Positions 54,245-63,606 of a DNA stretch of 64,000 nt are shown piece by piece. The DNA comes from an uncultured Alphaproteobacteria bacterium (GTDB taxonomy: Bacteria; Pseudomonadota; Alphaproteobacteria; CAAHEQ01; UBA3637). The notes under the pieces were generated by a model that was not told where the DNA came from, made no database searches, and saw nothing but the letters and a program-made list of their open reading frames with translations. The stretch is taken from contig CALXVP010000004.1 in the NCBI GenBank assembly GCA_944392125.1, positions 52,979 to 116,978 on the forward strand. Direction: 5' to 3'. The position numbers were made by a program, and so were the translations under genes. Each line of letters begins with the position of its first letter. The first letter of the stretch is position 1.

Positions 54245-54350
54245 GTTATGCATGTAGTCCGGGTGTGGGTCGAAGGTAGTCTGGAGGTAAGTCGCAGGTA
54301 GTCCGGATAAAGTTCGCCGGTAGTTCGGGCATAGTTCGCAGGTTTGCTCA
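54245..54350. repeat. GGTAGTCCGG/GTAGTTCGC repeat array
   Basis: At least six partly diverged units of AGGTAGTCYGG, AAGTCGCAGG or AGTTCGCCGG in tandem. The unit is the complement of the repeat inside the replication-like gene of island 1 (22588-22630). It occupies the gap between the macro-domain and endA genes. Iteron or protein-binding array is suggested. Confidence 0.55.
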
Positions 54351-54439
54351 AACACTATACAGCCGTAAGGTTTAAGTCGATCGCATTTCAAATTAAATTA
54401 TAAAAAAATCAGAAAAAAAGTATGTTAAATTATGTCATA

Positions 54440-55195
54440 CTACCTATACAATCCTTGTTCAATGCAAGGTTCTTTTACGAATGGGTTCGGGTTTCCTTGG
54501 ATTTCCTCGATACGTTTGGCCCGGGTGCATTCCCATGGTGTGACCGGATATAAAACATTCCAGGCATCCATCATCCGCCGCGATTGCTTACTCATGCTAT
54601 ATGTTGGGTATTCGCTATCAAAATAAAGGTATGTCCTGGCAATTTCGCCTTTGCACATGTCCGCCGGCTCAACCTTGTGGCCCAGCACCTTAAAGTTACA
54701 AGCATCAATGATAAAATCAACATCTTCCGGTAATTCGGCAAAATTGTAATTTGACCGGACAGCATTAACCGCGCCAACGGACGGGTAAAGATTATACATA
54801 TCAGCCTGCATCATACGAAATTGATTGTTGGTTTTGTTTGCACAGCGGCGGCCTTTGAATGGTTGGCCTTTTCTGTTAACACATGCCGGGTCTCCCTCAC
54901 GCCATTCTCGGAAAGCTCGGCCAAAGTTCTCGGCCGGAATTATATGTTCCCATTCCATGCGGCCAGCGCGCTTTTTATGTTTCGTTATGTAAAAATCTGC
55001 CGGTAATATGGTCTTATTATAAACATCAAAAGGAACATGACAGTAAAATGTCTGATGATGGTCATAATATACCAGGTTTTTCAGGTCATTTTTGGCCTTA
55101 TTAAAGGACATAATGCGCTCATTTCCGGCTAACGCTGAGGTTGTGATGAACATCATCGAACATATAAGAGCATATTTACACACTATGTTTGACAT
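54440..55195 (-). CDS. exported endonuclease I
   Basis: 251 residues. Signal peptide (ALICSMMFITTSALAG) followed by the EndA/Vvn nuclease: MEWEHIIPAENFGRAF carries the ββα-metal His and Glu, NKTNNQFRMMQADMYNLYPS the metal-binding Asn, and a cysteine set at the ends. It is a periplasmic or secreted nonspecific nuclease. The start lies inside the end of the SLOG gene by 13 bases, so both are cotranslated. Confidence 0.9.
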   Translation of the reverse strand: MSNIVCKYALICSMMFITTSALAGNERIMSFNKAKNDLKNLVYYDHHQTFYCHVPFDVYNKTILPADFYITKHKKRAGRMEWEHIIPAENFGRAFREWREGDPACVNRKGQPFKGRRCANKTNNQFRMMQADMYNLYPSVGAVNAVRSNYNFAELPEDVDFIIDACNFKVLGHKVEPADMCKGEIARTYLYFDSEYPTYSMSKQSRRMMDAWNVLYPVTPWECTRAKRIEEIQGNPNPFVKEPCIEQGLYR

Positions 55196-55635
55196 ATGTT
55201 TATCACCTTTTTTTTGTGGGTCATCGCTGTTTTCATAGCGACATAGGCTCCTCCATAATCGCGCTTAACGTAACATATCATGTAATCTGTGTTGAAAGAC
55301 ATCCAACGGTTGCGCCTTGTGATCGCAAATCGCTGAGGACCAACCTCAACACCGTCTGGTAAAAAGATATGATCATAATAACGCTCTTTCCACTCGTAAT
55401 CCTCTTTATTTGTTGGAATGTAGGACAGAACAAGTGCTAGTTTTATGTTTGGGAATTTTTCTTTGAGTTGTCTGACTGTATAGCTACAAAGGGAATCAAA
55501 TTCGCCTTTGGCACCGACCCAAAATTCAGTAACATCGTGATTTTCGATAAGATCGGTAATTGAAGCAGTTAATTTTTCTTTCTCTGCTTCTGTAAGCGGT
55601 GCGTATCTATGACCAAAGAACGTGCATATAGCCAT
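55183..55635 (-). CDS. SLOG-superfamily protein with structured RNA leader (copy 2)
   Basis: 150 residues, ATG start at 55635. It is a paralogue of 39709-40158 over its length (AICTFFGHRYAP, EFWVGAKGEFDS, the acidic middle, GGAYVAMKTAMTHKKKVINI). SLOG-like Rossmann features suggest binding of a nucleotide-type ligand. EndA is the next gene on the same strand with overlapping ends. The 237-nt leader upstream repeats the architecture of copy 1 with compensating base changes. Confidence 0.75.
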   Translation of the reverse strand: MAICTFFGHRYAPLTEAEKEKLTASITDLIENHDVTEFWVGAKGEFDSLCSYTVRQLKEKFPNIKLALVLSYIPTNKEDYEWKERYYDHIFLPDGVEVGPQRFAITRRNRWMSFNTDYMICYVKRDYGGAYVAMKTAMTHKKKVINICQT

Positions 55636-55648
55636 TACTTATCCATTC

Positions 55649-55885
55649 AGCCCGTAGTCATAACCCGCCATATTCCAGGCGGGTGGATGTGCTAACTACG
55701 ATCAGTATGATAAGTAGCCCAGTTATTGGGGCGAAGCCTTATTCACTGGCATCCACCCCTAAGGAGTAGATGCCCCAAAACATTCGATCTGCACCCAAAA
55801 TAAGTATCAAAAAGGATGCACAAACGACTGCCCATACTGATCAGATTTAGCATATCCTAGCCACGATGGGCCATCGTGACGGGCT
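55649..55885 (-). ncRNA. candidate cis-regulatory RNA, copy 2
   Basis: Minus strand, 5' to 3': closing stem AGCCCGT (55885-55879) with ACGGGCT (55655-55649). Next are a CACGATG-GCC-CATCGTG hairpin (55878 side), a 12-bp hairpin GGCATCTACTCC-TTA-GGGGTGGATGCC (55774-55748), and the competing pairing of GGTGGATG with CATCCACC (55689-55682). A CTAC/GTAG hairpin and a CCCGCC/GGCGGG hairpin (55683-55664) follow before the ATG. Relative to copy 1, paired positions change together (for example G-C to A-U in the alternative stem). The 5' extra hairpin is absent in copy 1. Confidence 0.72.
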
Positions 55886-55887
55886 AT

Positions 55888-55916
55888 ACTATACCCGATG
55901 TTAACAACAAACGCAA
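55888..55916 (-). promoter_or_regulatory. promoter of the SLOG leader, copy 2
   Basis: Minus strand TTGCGT (55916-55911) and TATAGT (55893-55888), spacer 17, at the same position relative to the RNA as in copy 1. Confidence 0.6.
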
Positions 55917-56169
55917 GGGATTTGTGAATTTTTTCGACAACTCATGCGCTGGACATCTACATTTTACTGGCAGACATCCCCACCGGAATTAGAATTATAC
56001 AAATAAAAAAGGATTACAACCGCACCACCGCAAACAGAAGTCAAAAAATGGCATAACAAAGTAAATTGATGACATTTCTTGTCATAACAAAATGTCGCTT
56101 TTACTGCGACCAACTTATAAAATTTTCTTGTTATACTTTCCTTGTAACTTGCAACTGAAAGGAAAACAT
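55917..56169. other. divergent intergenic region
   Basis: No gene supported. It carries the upstream sequence of the vWA gene and an ATAC-rich segment at 56130-56150 that may contain its -10 box (TATACT). Confidence 0.4.
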
Positions 56170-56892
56170 ATGCAAAAAGCTCAAAAGAAATCAAACAAAG
56201 TGGAAATCGTATTTGTTTTAGATCGTAGTGGATCAATGGAAAATGTTGTTTCTGACACTATCGGCGGATTTAACTCCATGATAAACAAACAGAAAAAAGA
56301 AAGCCCGAATGCTCTTGTAACAACGGTGTTATTTGATGATAAAATTGAAATCCTCCACGACCGGGTCGCCATTAATGATGTTCCTGCATTAACAAATAAA
56401 GAATACTATGCTCGCGGCTGTACATCATTGCTTGATGCTGTTGGAAGCACAATTAAACATATAAGTAACATTCATAAATATGCTCGTAATGATGACGTGC
56501 CGGCCAAAACTCTGTTTGTCATAACGACAGATGGTTACGAGAATTCGAGCCGCGAATACACATTTCCGAAAATAAAGAAGATGATCGAAAAACAACGCGA
56601 AAAATTCGGTTGGGAATTCCTGTTCCTCGGAGCCAATATTGATGCAATAGCTGAGGCAAGCAAAATTGGCATAGGAAGAAAATACGCGGCCAACGTTGTA
56701 AATGATGAAGAAGGTGTGACTGTATTTTATCAGACTGTGTCAGATGCTATATGCTGTTGTTGCGCCGCACCTGAAGAACCTTTACCAGAAAACTGGAAAG
56801 AGAAAATCGATAAGGACGTAAAGAGAAGAAAAAAGGCCACTTCTAAAACAACCGAAGACGATGATTTGCCAAGCTTCTTAACGCGTGAATAG
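56170..56892 (+). CDS. vWA-domain protein
   Basis: 240 residues from the ATG at 56170 (GAAAGG upstream). The MIDAS motif of a von Willebrand A domain is clear: FVLDRSGSMENV (DxSxS), a Thr in CTSLLDAVGS and ITTDGYENSS. A CCCCAAPEE cysteine cluster and a charged C-tail follow. Such proteins bind partners by a metal-dependent site and often work beside MoxR ATPases or phage tail or TerD-like modules; none is visible here. It is followed by a small gene in the same direction. Confidence 0.85.
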   Translation: MQKAQKKSNKVEIVFVLDRSGSMENVVSDTIGGFNSMINKQKKESPNALVTTVLFDDKIEILHDRVAINDVPALTNKEYYARGCTSLLDAVGSTIKHISNIHKYARNDDVPAKTLFVITTDGYENSSREYTFPKIKKMIEKQREKFGWEFLFLGANIDAIAEASKIGIGRKYAANVVNDEEGVTVFYQTVSDAICCCCAAPEEPLPENWKEKIDKDVKRRKKATSKTTEDDDLPSFLTRE

Positions 56893-56901
56893 GAGGACTA
56901 C

Positions 56902-57315
56902 ATGACTGATTACGAAATTCAAGAGAACTTTTTAAGGAAAGTAGCTCAGATGTACACAACATTTAACGCGGAGCCCATTGCAGATGATTTGGCCGCGAGG
57001 TTTCACTATTCCTCTATGTGGGTATGTGATGAAATAAAAAACCGCACTGCATATCTATACTATATTACAAGAAAACTCGAGGCTATGAAGAAATCAGGTG
57101 TAAAGTTTAATTTTGTGATGATGTATAAACAAGGCGATGGTAAACCAGTCTTAATGTTTTCCCCAAAAACGCCTGACGGTGGATTCGGCGCATTTCTCGT
57201 AGAGAATAACAAAACGGGTAAAATAGCACGCATGGATTTAATGGCCGCGGGGATTTATAACCTTGCATATAAGGACAAAGACGCATTTGAAGAATTTGAA
57301 AAAAAGGCCCTTTAA
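56902..57315 (+). CDS. hypothetical protein
   Basis: 137 residues, GGAGG before the ATG, 9 bases after the vWA gene, so probably the same operon. Aromatic- and Lys-rich, with a helix pair (AAGIYNLAYKDKDAFEEFEKKAL) at the end. The middle has VMMYKQGDGKPVLMFSPKTPDGGFGAFLV, a beta-rich segment. No recognised family. Confidence 0.55.
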   Translation: MTDYEIQENFLRKVAQMYTTFNAEPIADDLAARFHYSSMWVCDEIKNRTAYLYYITRKLEAMKKSGVKFNFVMMYKQGDGKPVLMFSPKTPDGGFGAFLVENNKTGKIARMDLMAAGIYNLAYKDKDAFEEFEKKAL

Positions 57316-57322
57316 CGAGGGC

Positions 57323-57826
57323 CTATTTAATACCTAAAATCGGACAATCAAAGGAATAAAGCACTTCATTAACTGTCATGATGTCATAGACCTTTTGTTT
57401 TATCAGGTATTCCATAATTGTATCAAACTTTATGCTGTGCGAAATTGAGTACCCGGCTTTGTCCAGCAGTTCTTCAGCCTCATCAAGATTAAGTTTAAGG
57501 CCGATGCACAGTGCAAAAACGGTATTTTTTCGCGGCTGATAATCATCATTGCTCCGGATTTTTGAAAATAAACGGCGGTCAAGGTTAGCATTTTTATAGC
57601 AGTCAGTTTCAGAAATCCCTTTTTCTTTTATCATCTTAAACAAGGTTTGCGAAAACGTCGGCTCCATATCCTCCAACAGGTCGGCTTCCATCGGAAGAGC
57701 TTCCTGATAAAATATCATTGGTTCCGTTGCTAAATCGTAGCATGCGCGTTCAACGATAAGGTTTTCATCAAGGTATTTTTGAATGTCTGCTTTTAATTCT
57801 TTGATGTTCATTTTTGTTTCCACCAT
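57323..57826 (-). CDS. XRE-like or appended-domain protein of unknown function
   Basis: 167 residues from the ATG at 57826; the longer frame to 57922 has no supporting site. A helical segment FSQTLFKMIKEKGISETDCYKNANLDRRLFSKIRS looks like an XRE-type helix-turn-helix (residue range about 75-110), followed by LCIGLKLNLDEAEELLDKAGY, the usual continuation in that family. It may be a regulator paired with the vWA operon (converging) and divergent from the WYL gene. Function inferred weakly. Confidence 0.6.
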   Translation of the reverse strand: MVETKMNIKELKADIQKYLDENLIVERACYDLATEPMIFYQEALPMEADLLEDMEPTFSQTLFKMIKEKGISETDCYKNANLDRRLFSKIRSNDDYQPRKNTVFALCIGLKLNLDEAEELLDKAGYSISHSIKFDTIMEYLIKQKVYDIMTVNEVLYSFDCPILGIK

Positions 57827-57915
57827 TTTTTCTCTATTTTCATTAAGATACATAAAATAAAATATTTTGCAAGGTCGAGGCATTGAATAACTGCCAATTT
57901 TTGTCATGACCCATA

Positions 57916-57945
57916 TTGACATTTGAAAAAAGAATCGAGTATAAT
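57916..57945 (+). promoter_or_regulatory. promoter of the WYL regulator
   Basis: TTGACA at 57916-57921 and TATAAT at 57940-57945, spacer 18, upstream of the ATG at 57977. Confidence 0.75.
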
Positions 57946-57976
57946 GTGCAAGCTATTGTAAGAATGGAGCCGGACT

Positions 57977-58924
57977 ATGTATAAAAAAACGCAAACGCTC
58001 AATGACCTGATTTTGTGGATGCAGGACACAGATGACGGCGTTTCTCTTAAAGACATCATGGAGAAGTATGATGTCTCCCTCCGGACAGCAGTTCGCATGA
58101 AAGATTCAATCGCCGATAAATACCCTCAATTAAAAGAAATAAATGGACGTTATAATACCAAACGTTGGTATTTACCTAAAGGAACCGGCCGCGAAATGGT
58201 CAATTTTTCTATGGAAGAGATCCACGCCTTGCAAAGTGCTTCAAAACTTTTGGCCACAAAAAGCATGATAGATGCGCACTATGTTGATACGGTTTTACAT
58301 AAAATAAAAGCTATCATCGGTAAAGATGCCACAAACAGGATAGAACCGGATGCCGAAGCACTATTGGAAGCTGAAGGTTACGCTTTTCGGCCCGGACCAA
58401 AGATTATCATCAATACAGAACACTTAAAACAGCTCCGCTACGCAATTATTGCGTGCAACCGCATTAAAATAAAATATGATTCCGAACATAACAAGGACTG
58501 GCGCGAGTTGTACCCTTATGGCTTTTTGTATGGCAACAAGCACTATTTAATTGCTTGGGATCCAACAAAGCGCAAGATGTGTCACTTTAATTTGAATAAA
58601 ATAAAGGAAATTGAAGTCTTAAATACGTACTTCAAGCGTGATCCTCATTTCTCATTAAAGGAATTCAGTGAGCAGGCTTTTGGCGTTTATCAAGAAAAAC
58701 CTTTTGATGTTGAGTGGCTGTTTGATGCTGAAGTTGCTGATTCTGCGGCCCAATATACATTCCACCCTAAACAAGAAACAATTAGGAATCCTGACGGCAC
58801 CTTAACAGTTAAATTCCGAGCTGGCGGCGCACGTGAAATGGACTGGCACCTTTACACCTGGGGCGGCCACGTTAAAGTAATCAAACCGGAAGATTTTGAA
58901 GAAAGATGTAAAATTAAAGATTAA
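57977..58924 (+). CDS. WYL-domain transcriptional regulator
   Basis: 315 residues. An N-terminal helix-turn-helix (VSLKDIMEKYDVSLRTAVRMKDSI) leads to a WYL-type ligand domain (RELYPYGFLYGNKHYLIAWDPTKRKMCHFNLNKI in the middle is diagnostic in short pieces) and a WCX-like tail. WYL regulators often control phage-defence loci. It directly precedes hsdM by 20 bases, so it is a good candidate regulator of this second system. Ligand unknown. Confidence 0.85.
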   Translation: MYKKTQTLNDLILWMQDTDDGVSLKDIMEKYDVSLRTAVRMKDSIADKYPQLKEINGRYNTKRWYLPKGTGREMVNFSMEEIHALQSASKLLATKSMIDAHYVDTVLHKIKAIIGKDATNRIEPDAEALLEAEGYAFRPGPKIIINTEHLKQLRYAIIACNRIKIKYDSEHNKDWRELYPYGFLYGNKHYLIAWDPTKRKMCHFNLNKIKEIEVLNTYFKRDPHFSLKEFSEQAFGVYQEKPFDVEWLFDAEVADSAAQYTFHPKQETIRNPDGTLTVKFRAGGAREMDWHLYTWGGHVKVIKPEDFEERCKIKD

Positions 58925-58944
58925 TTTTAATATAGGAGCAATTT

Positions 58945-61524
58945 ATGAATAAGCAACAATTAGCAACGAAAATTTGGGAATCCGCAAACAAAATGCGGTC
59001 TAAAATTGAGGCAAATGAATATAAAGATTATATTTTGGGATTTATCTTTTACAAGTATTTGTCTGACAAGGAACTCAAATTTTTGAAAGACAACGATTTT
59101 TCAGATGAAGATTTAAAAACAGTGACCGAAGATGATCCTGAGACGGTAAAATACGTTCAACAAAACATCGGATATTTTATCGCTTATAATGATCTGTTCT
59201 CTACTTGGTTAAAGATGGGATCTAGTTTTGATGTTGCTAATGTTCGCGATGCCTTATCTGCATTCAGCCGCTTGATTAACCCAACGCATAAAAAAGTATT
59301 TGAAGGCATTTTCGATACACTTCAAACTGGACTTAGTAAACTTGGCGACAGCTCCGGAGCTCAAACAAAAGCAATAAGCGGATTATTGCAATTAATTAAG
59401 GATATACCAATGGATGGAAAGCAGGACTACGATGTTCTTGGTTTCATTTATGAGTATTTAATCAGCATGTTTGCCGCCAACGCTGGTAAAAAAGCCGGAG
59501 AGTTCTATACCCCGCATGAAGTTTCGCTATTCATGTCAGAAATTGTTGCTAATCACTTAAAAGATAAAAGAGAAATCCAAATTTATGACCCGACCAGTGG
59601 ATCGGGTTCGTTATTGATTAATATCGGTCGCTCTGTTGCCAAACACATAGCAGATGAAAACAACATTAAATACTATGCGCAGGAATTAAAACAAAATACC
59701 TACAACCTAACAAGAATGAACTTGGTTATGCGTGGAATTTTACCGGATAACATTGTTGCTCGAAATGGCGATACCTTGGAAGACGACTGGCCATATTTTG
59801 ATGAAAACGATCCGGTGGGAACATATAATCCGCTATATGTGGATGCAGTTGTTTCAAATCCGCCATATTCACAAAACTGGGATCCCGCAAACAAAGAGAA
59901 TAATCCTCGTTTCGCCGGTTATGGTTTGGCTCCGAAAGGAAAAGCCGATTATGCATTCCTTTTGCACGATCTTTACCACATTAAACCGGATGGCATTATG
60001 ACAATCGTTTTGCCTCATGGCGTATTATTCCGTGGCGGCGATGAAGGCGAAATTCGTAAGAATTTAATTGAGAAGAATAAAATTGATGCAATTATCGGTT
60101 TGCCGGCAAACATTTTCTTTGGAACTGGTATTCCAACAATCATCATGGTTTTGCGCCAAAAACGTGAAAACACAGACGTTTTGATTGTTGATGCCTCAAA
60201 AGGATTTATAAAAGTTGGTAAAAACAACAAGCTCAGAGCATCAGATATCAAGCGGATGGTTGATACAGTTGTTAACCGCAGAACAACCACAAAGTATTCA
60301 AGGGTTGTAACGAGGGAAGAAATTCGCGAGAATGACTATAACTTAAATATTCCTCGCTATGTTGATTCTTCTGAGGCTGGTGAAACTTGGGATATTTATG
60401 CCTCAATGTTTGGTGGAATTCCTGCTAATGAAATTAATAACCTATCCGAATATTGGGCCGCATTCCCGGGCTTAAAAGAAGCTCTTTTTGCTATCAACGC
60501 CAACGGTTATTACAGTTCAAAATCCGAAAATATAAAAAATGCAATAACAGAGCATGCAACTATTAAGGGTTATAAGGAGCATTTTGCAAAAGCATTTGCA
60601 GAGTTCCCGGCTGTTCTAAAGTCCGAACTTATTGATAAAATGACGGAGTTAAATATTCCAAAAGAAGAGAATGTGTTAAGCGACTACATTTTTGAAAAGT
60701 TGGATTCCGTTCCGTTGATTGACAAATATAACGCCTATCAAATACTGGATGATGAGTGGTCCAAAATTGCCATCGACCTTGAAGTTATTCAAACAGAAGG
60801 TTTTTCAGCCACTAAAAAAGTTGATCCTAACATGGTAATTAAAAAGAAAGATGGTAAAGAACAAGAAATTCAGGAAGGTTGGCTTGGCCATGTTATTCCT
60901 TTTGAATTAATTCAGGCGACTATATTAAAGGGGCAGAATGATTCCTTAAAAGCAAAAGAAAATCGTGTTGCAGAAATCGCTTCTATGTATGAGGAAATTC
61001 TCGATTCCCTCTCTGAGGAGGAAAAGGAAGCAGACACAGTAAACGAAGATAAAACAGCCTTTGTAAATGCCGAAGTGAATAAGGCCGTAAAACAGATAAA
61101 AGCTGAAAACAAAGGCATTAAACTTGACGAAGAAAGCTACGAAGCGAAAATAATCAAGGTGGCTGACTTGTTGGCTGAAGAAAAAGATCTGAAAGCTAAA
61201 ATTAAAAAAGAAACAACAGATCTTCAGATGAAAACAAAAGAAACGATAGAGGGCTTGAGTGATCAACAGGTTTTGGAATTATTGAAAGAAAAATGGATAG
61301 CTCCTTTGACCACCGCTCTAAATAAGCTTCCGGATAACATCGTCAATGAGCTCGCCGCAAAGGTCAAACAATTATCCGAGAAATACGCAATAACCTTTTC
61401 GGATGTTGAAAATGACATTGAAAAGACCGAAACGGAATTATCCTCAATGATTGATGAGCTGACGGGTAATGATTATGACATGAAAGGCCTCGACGAATTA
61501 AAATCGTTGTTGAAAGGTGCATAA
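58945..61524 (+). CDS. hsdM: type I modification methyltransferase, M subunit (long form)
   Basis: 859 residues. The first about 520 residues are HsdM: KAGEFYTPHEVSLFM, DPTSGSGSLLINIG and the catalytic VSNPPYSQNW, with the N-terminal SNF2-contact domain. A further about 330 residues, largely coiled coil (KVGEVAKEN-type Lys/Glu runs, DLLAEEKDLKAKIKKETTDLQMK), extend the C-terminus. GGAG precedes the ATG. It transfers methyl to adenine at the site chosen by HsdS; the extra tail may replace contacts normally supplied by a second HsdS repeat. No hsdR in view. Confidence 0.88.
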   Translation: MNKQQLATKIWESANKMRSKIEANEYKDYILGFIFYKYLSDKELKFLKDNDFSDEDLKTVTEDDPETVKYVQQNIGYFIAYNDLFSTWLKMGSSFDVANVRDALSAFSRLINPTHKKVFEGIFDTLQTGLSKLGDSSGAQTKAISGLLQLIKDIPMDGKQDYDVLGFIYEYLISMFAANAGKKAGEFYTPHEVSLFMSEIVANHLKDKREIQIYDPTSGSGSLLINIGRSVAKHIADENNIKYYAQELKQNTYNLTRMNLVMRGILPDNIVARNGDTLEDDWPYFDENDPVGTYNPLYVDAVVSNPPYSQNWDPANKENNPRFAGYGLAPKGKADYAFLLHDLYHIKPDGIMTIVLPHGVLFRGGDEGEIRKNLIEKNKIDAIIGLPANIFFGTGIPTIIMVLRQKRENTDVLIVDASKGFIKVGKNNKLRASDIKRMVDTVVNRRTTTKYSRVVTREEIRENDYNLNIPRYVDSSEAGETWDIYASMFGGIPANEINNLSEYWAAFPGLKEALFAINANGYYSSKSENIKNAITEHATIKGYKEHFAKAFAEFPAVLKSELIDKMTELNIPKEENVLSDYIFEKLDSVPLIDKYNAYQILDDEWSKIAIDLEVIQTEGFSATKKVDPNMVIKKKDGKEQEIQEGWLGHVIPFELIQATILKGQNDSLKAKENRVAEIASMYEEILDSLSEEEKEADTVNEDKTAFVNAEVNKAVKQIKAENKGIKLDEESYEAKIIKVADLLAEEKDLKAKIKKETTDLQMKTKETIEGLSDQQVLELLKEKWIAPLTTALNKLPDNIVNELAAKVKQLSEKYAITFSDVENDIEKTETELSSMIDELTGNDYDMKGLDELKSLLKGA

Positions 61525-62145
61525 ATGGACGAAAAATCATTAAAACCACAGCTGAGATTTAAAGGATTTGCTGACGCTTGGGAACAGCGTAAGTTATCAA
61601 AAATCGCAACAATGCATGCACGTATTGGTTGGCAAAATCTGAGGAAATCTGAATTTTTAGATTCGGGAGATTATTATCTAATAACAGGAACTGACTTTGA
61701 TGATGGTAAAATTGATTTAAAAAATTGTCACTATGTTGCTAAAGAACGATATGATCAAGACAGAAACATTCAAGTTAAAAATGGGAGTATACTGATAACA
61801 AAAGATGGAACCCTGGGGAAAGTCGCATATGTAAGTAATTTGAAGAAGCCTGCGACATTAAATGCGGGAGTTTTTAATGTAGAATTATTAGCTGAAAATA
61901 CAGATAGAAAATACCTTTTCCAATATTTAAAGGCACCTTTTTTAATGTCATATGTAGCCCAAAAAGCCACAGGTGGAACAATCAAACATTTAAATCAAAA
62001 TATTCTAGTTGACTTTCCTGTTATTGGACCGACAAAGCCAGAACAACAGAAAATTGGAACGTTTTTCTCAAACCTTGATAACCTTATCACTCTTCATCAG
62101 CGTAAGCAAAATAACAAAAAATTATGGAGACATTTAATATGTTAG
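61525..62145 (+). CDS. hsdS: type I specificity subunit, half-size
   Basis: 206 residues, half the usual size. The N-terminal conserved element LRFKGFADAWEQRKL, one target-recognition domain and one C-terminal conserved element (EQQKIGTFFSNLDNLITLHQRK) are present; the second half is missing. It would act as a dimer or with another half. It overlaps the integrase start by 22 bases. Short inverted repeats at both ends match the silent cassette. Confidence 0.85.
   Translation: MDEKSLKPQLRFKGFADAWEQRKLSKIATMHARIGWQNLRKSEFLDSGDYYLITGTDFDDGKIDLKNCHYVAKERYDQDRNIQVKNGSILITKDGTLGKVAYVSNLKKPATLNAGVFNVELLAENTDRKYLFQYLKAPFLMSYVAQKATGGTIKHLNQNILVDFPVIGPTKPEQQKIGTFFSNLDNLITLHQRKQNNKKLWRHLIC
61577..61595 (+). 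repeat. N-terminal inverted repeat of the second hsdS locus
   Basis: CTTGGGAACAGCGTAAGTT, exact inverse at 63588-63606. It codes for the conserved WEQRKL element in both hsdS pieces. Confidence 0.8.
62084..62103 (+). repeat. C-terminal inverted repeat of the second hsdS locus
   Basis: TTATCACTCTTCATCAGCGT, exact inverse at 63078-63097. It codes for the conserved ITLHQR element. Confidence 0.8.
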
Positions 62146-63065
62146 AAAAAATACGAAAAAACGATTTGTTTTGCGATTATTACGCACAATGGATCAATGT
62201 TTATAAAAAAAACGCAATCCGAAAAATTACTATGGATAAATATTTGATGAGCCAAAAATGGCTTAAAAAATTGGTTCCTCATCTTAAAATCCACGAATTG
62301 ACTAGGATTGCCTATCAACAACTTCTGAATGATTATGCAGTATATCATGAAAGACAAACAACAATGGATTTTCACCATCAATTAAAAGGCGCAATTTTAG
62401 ATGCCGTAGATGAAGGCTTGATACAACGTGATCCAACACGAAAAGCCATTATTAAAGGTAAAATTCCAAGAAATAAAAAGCCTAAATACTTGAGCCAGTA
62501 TGAGCTTCATACGCTTTTGAGTAATTTAAATTTAGGATCCGAAATTAATTGGGATTGGTTCATTTTGTTGGTTGCAAAAACAGGAATGCGTTTTTCAGAA
62601 GCCTTGGCTCTAACCCCAAAGGATTTTGATTTTACGCACCAACAACTTTCAATTTCAAAAACATGGAATTATAAGGCTACAGGCGGTTTTTTACCAACTA
62701 AAAACAAGTCATCCTCGAGAAAAATTCAAATAGACTGGCAAACGGTGGTTCAGTTTTCGGAGTTATTAAAGGGATTGCCTGAAGACAAACCAATCTTCTC
62801 TGAAAAAAAAGTGTATAATTCTACAGTCAATGAAATATTGAAAAGAAGATGTAAAGCACTTAAAATTCCGGTTATTTCTATACATGGACTTAGGCATACA
62901 CATGCATCATTACTGCTTTTTGCAGGGGTGTCGATTGCAAGTGTTGCTCGGAGGTTGGGCCATGCAAGTATGACGACTACGCAAAAAACATATCTGCATA
63001 TTATTCACGAACTTGAAAATAAGGATGTAGATATTGTTATGCGATCGTTATCGGGACTTATTTAA
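62124..63065 (+). CDS. tyrosine recombinase (XerC/phage-integrase type)
   Basis: 313 residues. The catalytic domain has the Arg of AKTGMRFSEALAL, HGLRHTHASLLL (His-x-x-Arg), GHASMTTTQKTYLHI with the nucleophilic Tyr, preceded by an SAM-like core-binding domain. It lies within the segment flanked by the hsdS inverted repeats, opposite the silent cassette, so it is the likely switch enzyme. Its stop overlaps the silent cassette's stop. Confidence 0.9.
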   Translation: METFNMLEKIRKNDLFCDYYAQWINVYKKNAIRKITMDKYLMSQKWLKKLVPHLKIHELTRIAYQQLLNDYAVYHERQTTMDFHHQLKGAILDAVDEGLIQRDPTRKAIIKGKIPRNKKPKYLSQYELHTLLSNLNLGSEINWDWFILLVAKTGMRFSEALALTPKDFDFTHQQLSISKTWNYKATGGFLPTKNKSSSRKIQIDWQTVVQFSELLKGLPEDKPIFSEKKVYNSTVNEILKRRCKALKIPVISIHGLRHTHASLLLFAGVSIASVARRLGHASMTTTQKTYLHIIHELENKDVDIVMRSLSGLI

Positions 63066-63077
63066 CTTAATCGCTCA

Positions 63078-63097
63078 CGCTGATGAAGAGTGATAAT
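63078..63097 (-). repeat. C-terminal inverted repeat, partner copy
   Basis: Inverse of 62084-62103, at the end of the silent half-hsdS. Confidence 0.8.
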
Positions 63098-63587
63098 GTT
63101 ATCCAACTTACTCAAGAATATTCCCAATTTTTTTTGTTCCACTTTACTGGGTAGAGGAATAATTGCTTTTTTTAAGTCAGAAATTTTGATGCTTTTAAAT
63201 GTGCTTCCAGTCACATTATTTAGAATATATGACAAGACACAATCTGCATGGATAGTGTGGAACGCATATAACGGATCCACTATTGCCTTATTAGGTCGCA
63301 AGGTAAATACTGATTCATTTATATTCCAGTTTTTAGGCTTACTTTCAATGAGATAGCAATCGCCAACACGTCCTATACTTGAAAAGAGAATATCATCTTT
63401 TTGTAAATCACTTCTTTCTTGAATTTGCTTTAATGCTGTATCATCAATTTTATCACAATTCTCGTCGAGGTGAAGATGACCGTGTTCAAAATTTTTGATT
63501 GTAACGTAGTAATTTATTCCACCACTATTAAGCTTAAAATTATCTCTAGGATTTAATCCAGTTGCTATTCTTGCAATAACTTCATCA

Positions 63588-63606
63588 AACTTACGCTGTT
63601 CCCAAG
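63588..63606 (-). repeat. N-terminal inverted repeat, partner copy
   Basis: Inverse of 61577-61595, at the start of the silent half-hsdS, about 15 bases from the HU terminator. Confidence 0.8.
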
